Source: UBA7672 sp963718145 (GTDB lineage Bacteria; Pseudomonadota; Alphaproteobacteria; Caulobacterales; Hyphomonadaceae). From it: a stretch of DNA of 64,000 bases. The notes under the pieces were generated by a model. That model was not told the DNA's origin and searched no databases. It saw only the letters and a list, made by a program, of their open reading frames with translations. A program made the translations under genes and the position numbers. Shown here piece by piece: positions 1 to 7,726 of the stretch. The stretch's first letter is position 1. Each line of letters opens with the position of its first letter. Location of the stretch: positions 124,001 to 188,000 of the forward strand of contig CAVQYJ010000012.1 of assembly GCA_963718145.1 (NCBI GenBank), given 5' to 3'.

Positions 1-717
1 ATCCAGCGGCCGGTAGACGAGAAGGGCAAGCGCAAGTCGGAGATTCCGGTCGACAGCGTCCGCGAGCTTTCTGAATTCTTCTCGCTGCGCCCTGCGATGG
101 GCGGCTGGCGTGTCGCGATCATCGACGCGTTGGATGAGCTCAACCGCTTCGGCGCCAACGCGATCCTCAAGACGCTGGAGGAGCCGCCGGCGCGGGCCGT
201 GCTGTTTCTGCTCTCGCACGGCGAGCAGATGGTGCTGCCGACCGTTCGCAGTCGTTGCCGCGTGCTGCGCTGCGAGGCCCTCAGCGAGCACGATACGCTG
301 CAGGCTTTGGCGATGTCCGGACTCCCGGCTTCGCGGGCCGAAGACGTGGCGAAGCTGGCGCCGGGCCGTCCCGGGCGAGCGATGGACCTGGAAGGCGGGG
401 ACGCGTCCGCCGGGTCGGAGGCCGTGCTGATTGCAGTGCGCAGTCTCGGTGGCAGCGATGCGCGTAGCCTGCATGCGGCTCTGAGCGCGGCCGCGAAGTC
501 TGACGTGTCGCTGGCTGCGGCGATGGAGACGCTGCGGTCGAGCCTGCAGAAGAAGGCGGCGCAAGAGAGTGATCCGGTTGTCGCGGGCGACTGGGCGTCG
601 GCTGCGCTCGACGTGATGCGCATCGACGCCGAAGCGCAGGCGCTGAACCAGGACCGCGCTCAGACGATTGCTGCGGCGCTTGCGCGTGTGAGCCGCGCGA
701 TGCGATCGGGCGCGTGA
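1..717 (+). CDS. holB: DNA polymerase III subunit delta' (C-terminal part, 5' end outside window)
   Basis: This is the clamp-loader delta' subunit, which helps load the beta sliding clamp during chromosome replication. The frame is open from base 1, so the annotated start lies upstream of the window. The visible part begins just before the IPVDSVREL segment and carries the AAA+ sensor region: IIDALDELN, then NAILKTLEEPP and the arginine-containing VRSRC. Only the C-terminal collar-like domain follows. The Walker A and zinc regions are off the edge. The stop codon overlaps the next start (TGATG), so it is probably cotranscribed with tatD. Family assignment is confident. Confidence 0.93.
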   Translation: MQRPVDEKGKRKSEIPVDSVRELSEFFSLRPAMGGWRVAIIDALDELNRFGANAILKTLEEPPARAVLFLLSHGEQMVLPTVRSRCRVLRCEALSEHDTLQALAMSGLPASRAEDVAKLAPGRPGRAMDLEGGDASAGSEAVLIAVRSLGGSDARSLHAALSAAAKSDVSLAAAMETLRSSLQKKAAQESDPVVAGDWASAALDVMRIDAEAQALNQDRAQTIAAALARVSRAMRSGA

Positions 718-1490
718 TGCTGTTCGACACGCATGTGAACCTGCACGCCGAACAGTTCGCCGCCGACCTGCCGGACGTGTTGGCGCGGGCCCGTGCCGCA
801 GGCGTCACGCGCATGGTGACGATCTGCGACCGGCTCGACAGGTATCCCGCCGTGATGGCTATCGCGCACGCCAATGACGACATCACATGCACCGTCGGCG
901 TGCATCCGCACTACGCCAAGGACTTCTGGTCGCTGCAAGCGGCCCAGCTCGTCGAGGAGGCGCGCGATCCGAAAGTCGTCGGCATCGGTGAGACCGGGCT
1001 CGACCAGCACTATGGCTACAGCGACATCGTCCTGCAGGAGCGCAGTTTCGTCGAGCACATCCACGCGGCGCGCGAGACAGGCCTGACACTCGTCGTCCAC
1101 ATGCGCGAGGCCGACGATCTCGCCGGCGACATCCTTGAGCGTGAATACAAGCGCGGCGCCTTTCGTATCCTGATGCATTGCTATACGGGCGGCGCGCGGC
1201 TGGCGGAGCGCGCGCTCGATCTTGGAGCGCGGTTCTCGGTGTCGGGTATCCTGTCCTTCAAGGCGGCTCAAGACGTCAGGGACGTCATGGCCAACGTCCC
1301 GCTCGACCGGATCATCCTCGAAACCGACTGCCCGTATCTCGCGCCGGTACCGCATCGCGGCCGCCGCAACGAGCCGGCGTATCTGGTGGACGTCTGCCGC
1401 GCCTTCGCAGAACATCGGGGCATGAGTTTCGAGGAAGCCGCCCGCCTTACGACTGCGAACGCCATAGGGCTCTTCCGGAGAGTGGCATGA
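717..1490 (+). CDS. tatD: TatD family metal-dependent hydrolase (DNase)
   Basis: A TIM-barrel metallohydrolase of the TatD family, with probable 3'-5' DNase activity in repair or RNA/DNA turnover. The 257 residues match the usual 255-265. Metal-binding signatures are visible in order: DTHVNLH at the N-terminus, GVHPHYAKD, GETGLD, the VVHMRE histidine, LMHCYTG, and ETDCPYLAP near the C-terminus. The ATG at 717 overlaps the holB stop by one base. A GTG three bases earlier would add one residue. It overlaps the following hydrolase gene by 4 bases (ATGA), indicating translational coupling. Confidence 0.93.
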   Translation: MLFDTHVNLHAEQFAADLPDVLARARAAGVTRMVTICDRLDRYPAVMAIAHANDDITCTVGVHPHYAKDFWSLQAAQLVEEARDPKVVGIGETGLDQHYGYSDIVLQERSFVEHIHAARETGLTLVVHMREADDLAGDILEREYKRGAFRILMHCYTGGARLAERALDLGARFSVSGILSFKAAQDVRDVMANVPLDRIILETDCPYLAPVPHRGRRNEPAYLVDVCRAFAEHRGMSFEEAARLTTANAIGLFRRVA

Positions 1491-2305
1491 CGGGCAGGCT
1501 GCAGGTCAGGATCCTAGGCTGCGGCTCGTCCGGCGGAGTGCCGCGGGTGGGCAATGACTGGGGCGTCTGTGACCCCAGCGAGCCCCGGAACCGGCGATCT
1601 CGGTGCTCGATCCTAATCCGCCGTTGGGGCCCGGGTGCAGCCCAGCCAACCCTGTTGCTGGTGGACACGGCGCCCGACATGCGTGAGCAGCTCCTGGCGG
1701 CTAGGATCGACCGGCTGGACGCCGTGCTGCTGACTCATGAGCACGCCGACCAGTGCCATGGCATCGACGACCTCAGGGCCATTGTGATCCGGGATCGGCG
1801 CCGCATGCCGGTCCACATGGACGCCTACACGGCCGAACTGGTCATGCGCCGGTTCGACTACTGCTTTGACGGCAAAGGCGGCTACCCGGCGATCCTGGAC
1901 GGAGTAGTTGACCTCAAGGACGGGCAGGCGATCCGGATCGGTGGTCCCGGAGGCGACCTCGACGTCCTGTCGCTGGCCCAGGACCATGGCCAGGGTCAGC
2001 CATCGCTGGGCTTCCGGATCGGAACCTTTGCTTATTGCAACGATGTCGTCCGGCTTCCCGAGGAGACGCTAGAACGTCTAGGCGGGCTAGACACGCTGGT
2101 GATCGACGCGCTGCGCTACAAGCCGCATCCGACGCACGCCAACGTCGAACAGGCATTGGTGTGGATCGAGCGGCTGAAGCCGCGGCGTGCGCTTCTGACG
2201 AACCTGCATGTTGATCTCGACTATGCGAAGCTGCGGGCAGAGCTGCCGCCGGGCGTCGAACCGGCGTATGACGGCCAGGAACTCGAAATTGGCCTAAAGA
2301 TCTGA
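1487..2305 (+). CDS. MBL-fold metallo-hydrolase (PhnP-like phosphodiesterase family)
   Basis: A 272-residue metallo-beta-lactamase-fold hydrolase of the PhnP-like group often found directly after tatD in alphaproteobacteria. It opens with LGCGSSGGVPRVG, has the VDTAPDMR strand, and carries the metal motif as THEHADQCHGIDDLR. The final residue of the usual HxHxDH is Gln here. A later histidine pair (NLHVD) and PHPTHAN follow. The substrate is unknown; a cyclic phosphodiester is the family precedent. The start ATG overlaps the tatD stop (ATGA), which fixes this start against much longer readings. Function beyond fold and family is inference. Confidence 0.85.
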   Translation: MTGRLQVRILGCGSSGGVPRVGNDWGVCDPSEPRNRRSRCSILIRRWGPGAAQPTLLLVDTAPDMREQLLAARIDRLDAVLLTHEHADQCHGIDDLRAIVIRDRRRMPVHMDAYTAELVMRRFDYCFDGKGGYPAILDGVVDLKDGQAIRIGGPGGDLDVLSLAQDHGQGQPSLGFRIGTFAYCNDVVRLPEETLERLGGLDTLVIDALRYKPHPTHANVEQALVWIERLKPRRALLTNLHVDLDYAKLRAELPPGVEPAYDGQELEIGLKI

Positions 2306-2369
2306 TCATATTGGATATTCAATTGCGCATAATGTTGATTATGCGACTGGCCTGTATGGGGATGAGAGG

Positions 2370-3254
2370 ATGGCGGACCTGACCGCGAAGAAGTCGGGAG
2401 GCTCGTCGGCGGCAGCTGACGACCGTTCCCTCCCCCGCTCAGCCGAGCCCTTCCGGGACCTCGTGGCGCTGATGGCTCGGCTGAGGACGCCCGGGACTGG
2501 ATGCCCGTGGGACGTCGAGCAGACGTTCGAGACGATCGCGCCGTACACCATCGAGGAGGCCTATGAGGTCGCCGACGCCATCCAGCGAGGCGATATGGGC
2601 GAGCTGAAATCCGAGTTGGGCGACCTGCTGTTCCAGTCCCTGTTCCATGCCCGGATGGCTGAGGAAGCCGGACATTTCGATATCTACGATGTGGTACGCG
2701 GACTCGTGGACAAGATGGTGGATCGGCACCCGCATGTGTTCGGGTCGGCTGCCGTGGACAGCGCCGAGGCCCAGACCGGGGCATGGGAGGTCATGAAGGC
2801 GGCTGAGCGGGCCCGGAAGGTCAAGAATGGGCCTGAGAGCGCGCTGGACGGAGTCGCCCTGGCGTTGCCAGCTTTGATGCGGGCCGAGAAGCTTACCAAA
2901 CGGGCCGGCCGGGTGGGTTTCGATTGGCCGACCCCGGAACCGGTTCTGGACAAGCTGCAGGAAGAGATCTGCGAGCTGAAGGAGGCGATTGGCGAGCCAC
3001 AGCCCGACAAGGCGCACGTGGCTGAGGAGCTGGGCGACATCCTGTTCGTGGTCGCCAACCTCTGTCGCAAGCTCGAAGTCGACCCAGAGGAGGCGCTTCG
3101 CTCGGCGAACGCAAAGTTCCAGAAACGATTTTCGGGTATGGAAGCATTGGCGCGGCAGCGTGGCCTAGACTTCGCCAAGCTTTCTTTGGACGAGCAGGAA
3201 GCCCTGTGGACGGCCGTCAAAGCGGCCGAGCGCGCGACGCGGGCTTCCAGATAG
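2370..3254 (+). CDS. mazG: Nucleoside triphosphate pyrophosphohydrolase MazG
   Basis: An all-alpha NTP pyrophosphohydrolase that hydrolyses (d)NTPs to NMP and PPi, for house-cleaning of the nucleotide pool. The 294 residues carry two MazG repeats. The first has CPWD, then the EEAYE and ELGDLL metal-binding motifs; the second has EEICELKEAI and EELGDILF. A non-conserved N-terminal extension of about 25 residues makes it longer than the roughly 263 residues of E. coli MazG. An AGAGG sequence abuts the ATG, so a start slightly further in is possible. The 64-base gap from the hydrolase gene suggests it may have its own promoter. It converges on the mocA-like gene with only 2 bases between stops. 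Confidence 0.93.
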   Translation: MADLTAKKSGGSSAAADDRSLPRSAEPFRDLVALMARLRTPGTGCPWDVEQTFETIAPYTIEEAYEVADAIQRGDMGELKSELGDLLFQSLFHARMAEEAGHFDIYDVVRGLVDKMVDRHPHVFGSAAVDSAEAQTGAWEVMKAAERARKVKNGPESALDGVALALPALMRAEKLTKRAGRVGFDWPTPEPVLDKLQEEICELKEAIGEPQPDKAHVAEELGDILFVVANLCRKLEVDPEEALRSANAKFQKRFSGMEALARQRGLDFAKLSLDEQEALWTAVKAAERATRASR

Positions 3255-3256
3255 CA

Positions 3257-3985
3257 TCAGCTCGTACGACGCACGACCTGCTCGCTCAACCCTGCCCGAT
3301 ACTGACTCAGCGAAATGGGCGCGACTGTGGGCCGCTCGTGTGTCGCGCGCGCTGAGGCTAATTCCCGGTGCTGCTCGCGGATGCGGAGCTGCTCACGCGC
3401 AATCTCGATGTCGTTCTTCGTATCGACGTCGACGAGCAACGGCAGCGGGGCGGCGATGGCGGTTACTTTGAACGCGCCGCTCTTCACCACCTGCCGCGCG
3501 CCGTCATCGCCATCCAGCTTCGCGAGCGCCCCGAAGCACACCGCACCGAACGCCGTCGGCGGACGCACTCCGTCGCTCGCACCTGCGTGCACCACCTCCG
3601 CACCACCCACCCCCAGACCGCTCACCAGATCACGCAGCAGCCACTCCTCGACGAACGGCATATCGCCCATCACCAGCAGCACTGCATCCGGCTTGAACTG
3701 CAGCGCCACCTGCACCCCCACCGCAATCGAGTGCCCGAGGCCCATTTTCGGCTTCTTGTTCACGGCGATGACGAAACGGTCGATCAGGCGCTCGCCGATC
3801 TCCTTTCGGTCGGCCGGGCAGACGGCGACACGCACCAGCGCATTTACGCCGGCGACTACGCCGGCTGCGTGTTCGATCAGGGGCCGGCCGCCGAGCTCGG
3901 CCAGCATCTTGTCCTTGCGCCCGTAGCGACGAGACAGGCCCGAGGCGAGCATCACGATGGCCGTGCGGCTCATTGCAATGGTCAT
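3257..3985 (-). CDS. MocA-like nucleotidyltransferase (molybdenum cofactor cytidylyl/guanylyltransferase family)
   Basis: A GT-A fold nucleotidyltransferase of the MobA/MocA type. It transfers CMP or GMP to molybdopterin to make the dinucleotide form used by molybdenum hydroxylases. The N-terminal P-loop-like motif is visible as LASGLSRRYGRKDKML, followed by a VMGDMPF metal-binding motif. The 242-residue length is a little above the family norm because of a basic C-terminal tail. Its start overlaps the upstream xdhC stop by 4 bases (ATGA), so the two are coupled. XdhC and MocA partners normally serve the same molybdoenzyme, but none is encoded in the window. CTP versus GTP specificity cannot be read here. 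Confidence 0.82.
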   Translation of the reverse strand: MTIAMSRTAIVMLASGLSRRYGRKDKMLAELGGRPLIEHAAGVVAGVNALVRVAVCPADRKEIGERLIDRFVIAVNKKPKMGLGHSIAVGVQVALQFKPDAVLLVMGDMPFVEEWLLRDLVSGLGVGGAEVVHAGASDGVRPPTAFGAVCFGALAKLDGDDGARQVVKSGAFKVTAIAAPLPLLVDVDTKNDIEIAREQLRIREQHRELASARATHERPTVAPISLSQYRAGLSEQVVRRTS

Positions 3986-5013
3986 GGCGCCAGCTCCCGG
4001 CCAGCGTTCACCGACAGGTGGACCGCCAGAATCTCGGCCAGTGCCGAGACGGCCAGGGAACGCGGATCGCGAGACGGGAACAGGCCGATAGGCCCCTTGA
4101 GCCGCGCGACGTCGTCCTGCCCTGCGCCGAGCGCTTCCAGCGTCTCAAGGCGACGCTCATGCGTCTGCCGCGAGCCAAGCGCGCCCACATAGAAGGCGGG
4201 GCTGCGCAGTGCGTCGAGCAGCAAGGGCGCTTCCCATTCATGCTCGTGGAACAGGCACGCGACGGCAGTGTGTGCGTCGAGCGGCAGTTTGGGAATCTGT
4301 GTCGGCGTACGGAGCTGGATGAGCTCATGCGCATACGGCCGGCAGAATTCGAGTGTCGCTGCTTCCTGGCTGGCGACAACGATCTCTGCGTCCGCAGTAC
4401 GGGCAAGCTGGCTCATCGCCACGATCTCCCATCCGCGCCCCGCCAGCACGATCCGAAGCCTGGGTTCGAACCTGCGAACGAATTCGCCGGGCTGAACGTC
4501 GCCTTCGCCTTCCTCGATGCGCAGCGTCGAACGTTTCGACCCGCGATCGAACACCAGAGAGAATGTCTTGCGGGCCCGCCCAAGCGCAATCGCGCGTTGC
4601 AGTAGCGCGTGGTCGGGACTCACATCGACGTAGAGGTCGATGCCTCCGCCGCATGGCAAACGTACGTCATGGTAAGGCGACCCGGCGCCATACCGAAGCG
4701 TGCGGTTTGTGCCCTCTTTCATGGCGATATGGGCTTCCTCAGTCAGCGCCCGTTCGAGGCAGCCGCCGGATATGCTGCCGGCAAACCGGCGATCACTGGC
4801 GACCGCGAGCTGCGCGCCCAACGGCCGCGAGAAAGGCCCGTCCAGTCCGATAATTGTTGCAAGCGCCGCAGGCCGGCCGGCCGACAACTCGGTCTCGGCG
4901 AATGCCAGCACGTCGAGATCGCCGCTGAGGCCAGGAGGAAGGATGTGCTCGTCCACGCCGCCAAGCTCTATGGCGGACGCCTCTGTTGCGCCAGAACGGG
5001 CTGCACCCGACAC
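3982..5013 (-). CDS. xdhC: XdhC family protein (molybdenum hydroxylase maturation/cofactor insertion)
   Basis: An XdhC/CoxI-type protein that protects, sulfurates or delivers the molybdenum cofactor to xanthine dehydrogenase-like enzymes. The N-terminal XdhC_CoxI domain shows GRPAALATI, the SGGCLE loop and the GAGSP segment. The C-terminal Rossmann-type XdhC_C domain carries ACLFHEHE and YVGALGSRQTHERR. I chose the GTG at 5013 because a GGGGAG ribosome site sits 6 bases ahead. A GTG at 4956 closer to the conserved domain is an alternative. The open frame runs further upstream into the divergent enoyl-CoA hydratase gene, but that part is not family-like. It forms a two-gene operon with the MocA-like gene. 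Confidence 0.85.
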   Translation of the reverse strand: MSGAARSGATEASAIELGGVDEHILPPGLSGDLDVLAFAETELSAGRPAALATIIGLDGPFSRPLGAQLAVASDRRFAGSISGGCLERALTEEAHIAMKEGTNRTLRYGAGSPYHDVRLPCGGGIDLYVDVSPDHALLQRAIALGRARKTFSLVFDRGSKRSTLRIEEGEGDVQPGEFVRRFEPRLRIVLAGRGWEIVAMSQLARTADAEIVVASQEAATLEFCRPYAHELIQLRTPTQIPKLPLDAHTAVACLFHEHEWEAPLLLDALRSPAFYVGALGSRQTHERRLETLEALGAGQDDVARLKGPIGLFPSRDPRSLAVSALAEILAVHLSVNAGRELAP

Positions 5014-5209
5014 GACAATCTCCCCAGCGGACGGTCCCGGCCATAACAGCCGCGACCTTTCGTCTGTTCTAGCGTCCGCCCGCGCCTGACCCTTGCCTCC
5101 CCCCTTGCCTCGGTAACGGCATCGCCATAGCGCTTCCTTGCTGATTTCGTAGCCAGCTTGGCCCCGGGGGTCAATTCGGCAAGCTGGGCGAATGGCTGGA
5201 GCAAGGCCG

Positions 5210-5995
5210 ATGGAGTTCGCCCGCGGACGGTTGAATGTGCAACCCCAGGGGCCGATCGGTTGGCTGACATTCAACCAGCCGGAGAGGCTCAACGCTGTTC
5301 GGCTGGACATGTGGCAAGGCTTGCCGGCTGCCGTTGCAAGCCTGGCCGATGACGCAGCGGTCCGTGCGATCGTCGTGCGTGGCGCGGGCGACAAGGCCTT
5401 CATCTCCGGCGCCGATATCGCCGAGTTTGACGCACTGCGGTTTGACACGTCCTCCAACCGGAAATTCACCTCTGCGGTGAGTAGGGCGACCGCGTCGCTG
5501 ATGGAGTGTCCCAAACCTGTGATCGCCATGATCAACGGATTCTGCATCGGCGGCGGCATGGTGATTGCCAGCGCTTGCGACATCCGGATCTGCGCGGCGG
5601 GGTCGAAGTTCGGCGTGCCCGCTGGCAGGCTTGGCCTAGGCTACGAGCTCGACAATTTTGCACGGCTACAGACGATCGTCGGCAAGGGTATCGCATTGGA
5701 GATGCTGGCCACGGCACGGCATTTTACGGCTGAAGAGGCGCTGCAGGCAGGCTTCATCAATCGCGTCGTGGCGCCGGCCGAGCTGGAGTCCACTGCCCGC
5801 GATATGGTCGGACTGATTATGCGAAATGCGCCGTTGAGCTATGCCGCCGCCAAGCTTGCGAGTCGTGCGGCCGCCGACCCGGCGCTCAAGGCCCCGGCGC
5901 AGGCCGCGATCGACACCTGCTTTGACAGCGCTGACTACAAGGAAGGCCGAGCCGCTTTCCACGACAAGCGCAGTCCGAAATTCACCGGACGATAG
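5210..5995 (+). CDS. Enoyl-CoA hydratase/isomerase family protein
   Basis: A crotonase-fold protein of about 261 residues. The oxyanion-hole segments are visible as FISGADIAEF and the GGGMVIASACD helix. The two glutamates used by classical hydratases appear to be missing: the first is Val in GGGMVIA and the second is Ala in FGVPAGRLG. It may therefore catalyse a different crotonase reaction or a CoA-ester isomerisation. The start at 5210 is preferred because GGAGCAAGG lies directly upstream; an in-frame ATG at 5192 is weaker. It lies 12 bases before an AMP-forming ligase, which suggests one pathway for activating and processing an acyl substrate. The substrate is unknown. Confidence 0.88.
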   Translation: MEFARGRLNVQPQGPIGWLTFNQPERLNAVRLDMWQGLPAAVASLADDAAVRAIVVRGAGDKAFISGADIAEFDALRFDTSSNRKFTSAVSRATASLMECPKPVIAMINGFCIGGGMVIASACDIRICAAGSKFGVPAGRLGLGYELDNFARLQTIVGKGIALEMLATARHFTAEEALQAGFINRVVAPAELESTARDMVGLIMRNAPLSYAAAKLASRAAADPALKAPAQAAIDTCFDSADYKEGRAAFHDKRSPKFTGR

Positions 5996-6007
5996 CCGAG
6001 GAAGACG

Positions 6008-7555
6008 ATGACCACCGCCGCCGAGCTTCTCGAACGCGACTTCTCGACGATGTCGGACATGATCCAGGCCCATGCCAAGGAGCGGCCTGGCCACCGCGCA
6101 ATCATCGATGGCGACCGCGTCGTGACGTTTGCCGAGTTCGATGCGCTGATCGACCTGGCAGCCAGCGCCATGCAGAGAGACGGCGTCGGCAATCGCGGCG
6201 CCGTCGCCATCTGCAGCTCGTCCTCGATCGAATACGTCACGACGTTCATCGCCGCACTGCGCGTCGGCGCCGCAGCCTGCCCCTTGGCGCCATCCTCAAC
6301 GAATGAGCAACTCGCTGCGATGGTTCGCGATTGCGCTGCCGAATTGCTGTTCATCGATGACAGCGCTTCCGCGGCGCTTGATGGCGTCGCAGAGAAACTC
6401 ACAGTGAAGCGCATTGCTCTGGAAGGCATCGCCAATCCATCGTTTGCGTCCTGGCTCGCACCCGAGGGATCGAAGCCGAAATCCATCCAGATCAACCCCG
6501 AGCAGCCGTTCAACATCATCTATTCGTCGGGAACGACTGGCACGCCCAAGGGCATTGTCCAGCCGCACAGGATGCGCTGGGGCCATGTTCGCCGCGCCGA
6601 AGCCCTGGGCTATGGACCAAAATCGATCACGGTCGTGTCCACCCCGCTCTACTCCAACACCACCCTCGTGAGTCTGATCCCAACCGTTGTGCGGGGCGGC
6701 ACGGCGGTGCTGATGCGCAAGTTTGATGCGCGGGGCTTTCTCGAACTCTCGCAGAGGCATCACGCCACGCACGCCATGCTTGTTCCGGTTCAGTACCGCC
6801 GTCTGATGGACTTTGCGGACTTCGGCGCTTTCGATCTCTCGAGCTACCAGATGAAGACGTGCACCAGCGCTCCGTTCGCCGCCGACCTGAAAGCCGAGGT
6901 CCTGAAGCGCTGGCCAGGCGGACTGGTCGAGATCTACGGCATGACAGAAGGCGGCGGATCCTGCCTGCTGCGCGCGCATGAGTTCCCGAACAAGCTGCAC
7001 ACGGTCGGCCAGCCTGCGCCGGGTCATGACATTCGCATCATCGGCGAGGACGGCGAGGAGGTCCCACGCGGCGAAACGGGCGAAGTCGTCGGCAAGTCGA
7101 TGTCGATCATGAGCGGGTACCACAACCAACCGAAAAAGACTGCCGAGGCCGAGTGGTTCAGCCCCGACGGCCAGCGCTTCATCCGCACCGGCGATGTCGG
7201 CCGATTTGACGAGGACGGCTTCCTGGTGCTCGGCGACCGCAAGAAGGACATGATCATCACTGGCGGCTTCAACGTCTATCCGAGCGATATTGAAGCGGAA
7301 TTGGCCAAGCACCCGGCTGTCGCCGAGGCCGCCGTTGTCGGCATCCCGTCTCGCGAGTGGGGCGAGACGCCGGCAGCCTTCATCGTTTTGCGCGAGGGCC
7401 AGACGACGGACGCCGAAGCCCTGCGCCAGTGGCTTAATGGCCGGGTCGGCAAGACCCAGAGACTGACTTACGCAGCAATTGTGCCGGCTCTGCCTCGTTC
7501 CTCGATCGGCAAGGTATTGAAGCGCCAGTTGCGGGATGACTTCAAACCGGCCTGA
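6008..7555 (+). CDS. Class I adenylate-forming enzyme (acyl/aryl-CoA ligase)
   Basis: An AMP-dependent synthetase/ligase of 515 residues that would activate a carboxylic acid via an acyl-adenylate to its CoA ester. All core ANL motifs are present: the P-loop SSGTTGTPKG, the EIYGMTEGG aromatic/Thr motif, the RTGDVGRFDEDGFL hinge, the KKDMIITGGFNVYP loop and the catalytic lysine in SSIGKVLKR. It is cytosolic, with no signal peptide. It lies 12 bases downstream of the enoyl-CoA hydratase-like gene and before a second ligase of the same superfamily, so a catabolic operon for an aliphatic or aromatic acid is plausible. Chain-length or aromatic preference cannot be deduced. Confidence 0.9.
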   Translation: MTTAAELLERDFSTMSDMIQAHAKERPGHRAIIDGDRVVTFAEFDALIDLAASAMQRDGVGNRGAVAICSSSSIEYVTTFIAALRVGAAACPLAPSSTNEQLAAMVRDCAAELLFIDDSASAALDGVAEKLTVKRIALEGIANPSFASWLAPEGSKPKSIQINPEQPFNIIYSSGTTGTPKGIVQPHRMRWGHVRRAEALGYGPKSITVVSTPLYSNTTLVSLIPTVVRGGTAVLMRKFDARGFLELSQRHHATHAMLVPVQYRRLMDFADFGAFDLSSYQMKTCTSAPFAADLKAEVLKRWPGGLVEIYGMTEGGGSCLLRAHEFPNKLHTVGQPAPGHDIRIIGEDGEEVPRGETGEVVGKSMSIMSGYHNQPKKTAEAEWFSPDGQRFIRTGDVGRFDEDGFLVLGDRKKDMIITGGFNVYPSDIEAELAKHPAVAEAAVVGIPSREWGETPAAFIVLREGQTTDAEALRQWLNGRVGKTQRLTYAAIVPALPRSSIGKVLKRQLRDDFKPA

Positions 7556-7726
7556 CTGGCTTCGGCGAATGGCTTGGGAGAGCCTGTGGTTGTTGTCCAG
7601 CCAGCAAGGGGCGCGCTGCGCGGCGCCATTTGAGCCGGGCGAGCGCATTGCCCCTCACCTGCCCCGCACCCTATTGTTCCGTCAAAACGGGTCCACGAGG
7701 CCCGAACAGATCGAGGAAACGTGCTT

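Noticed and set aside
1178..1486. Upstream extension of the metallo-hydrolase frame
   Set aside because: It overlaps tatD in another frame; the ATG at 1487 with the ATGA overlap and conserved LGCGSSGG start is better.
3368..4605. Plus-strand open frames across the mocA-like and xdhC genes
   Set aside because: They are His/Arg-rich shadows of two minus-strand genes with clear domains.
6296..7648. Minus-strand open frame of about 450 codons
   Set aside because: It is antisense to an AMP ligase that has all family motifs; no motifs on this strand.
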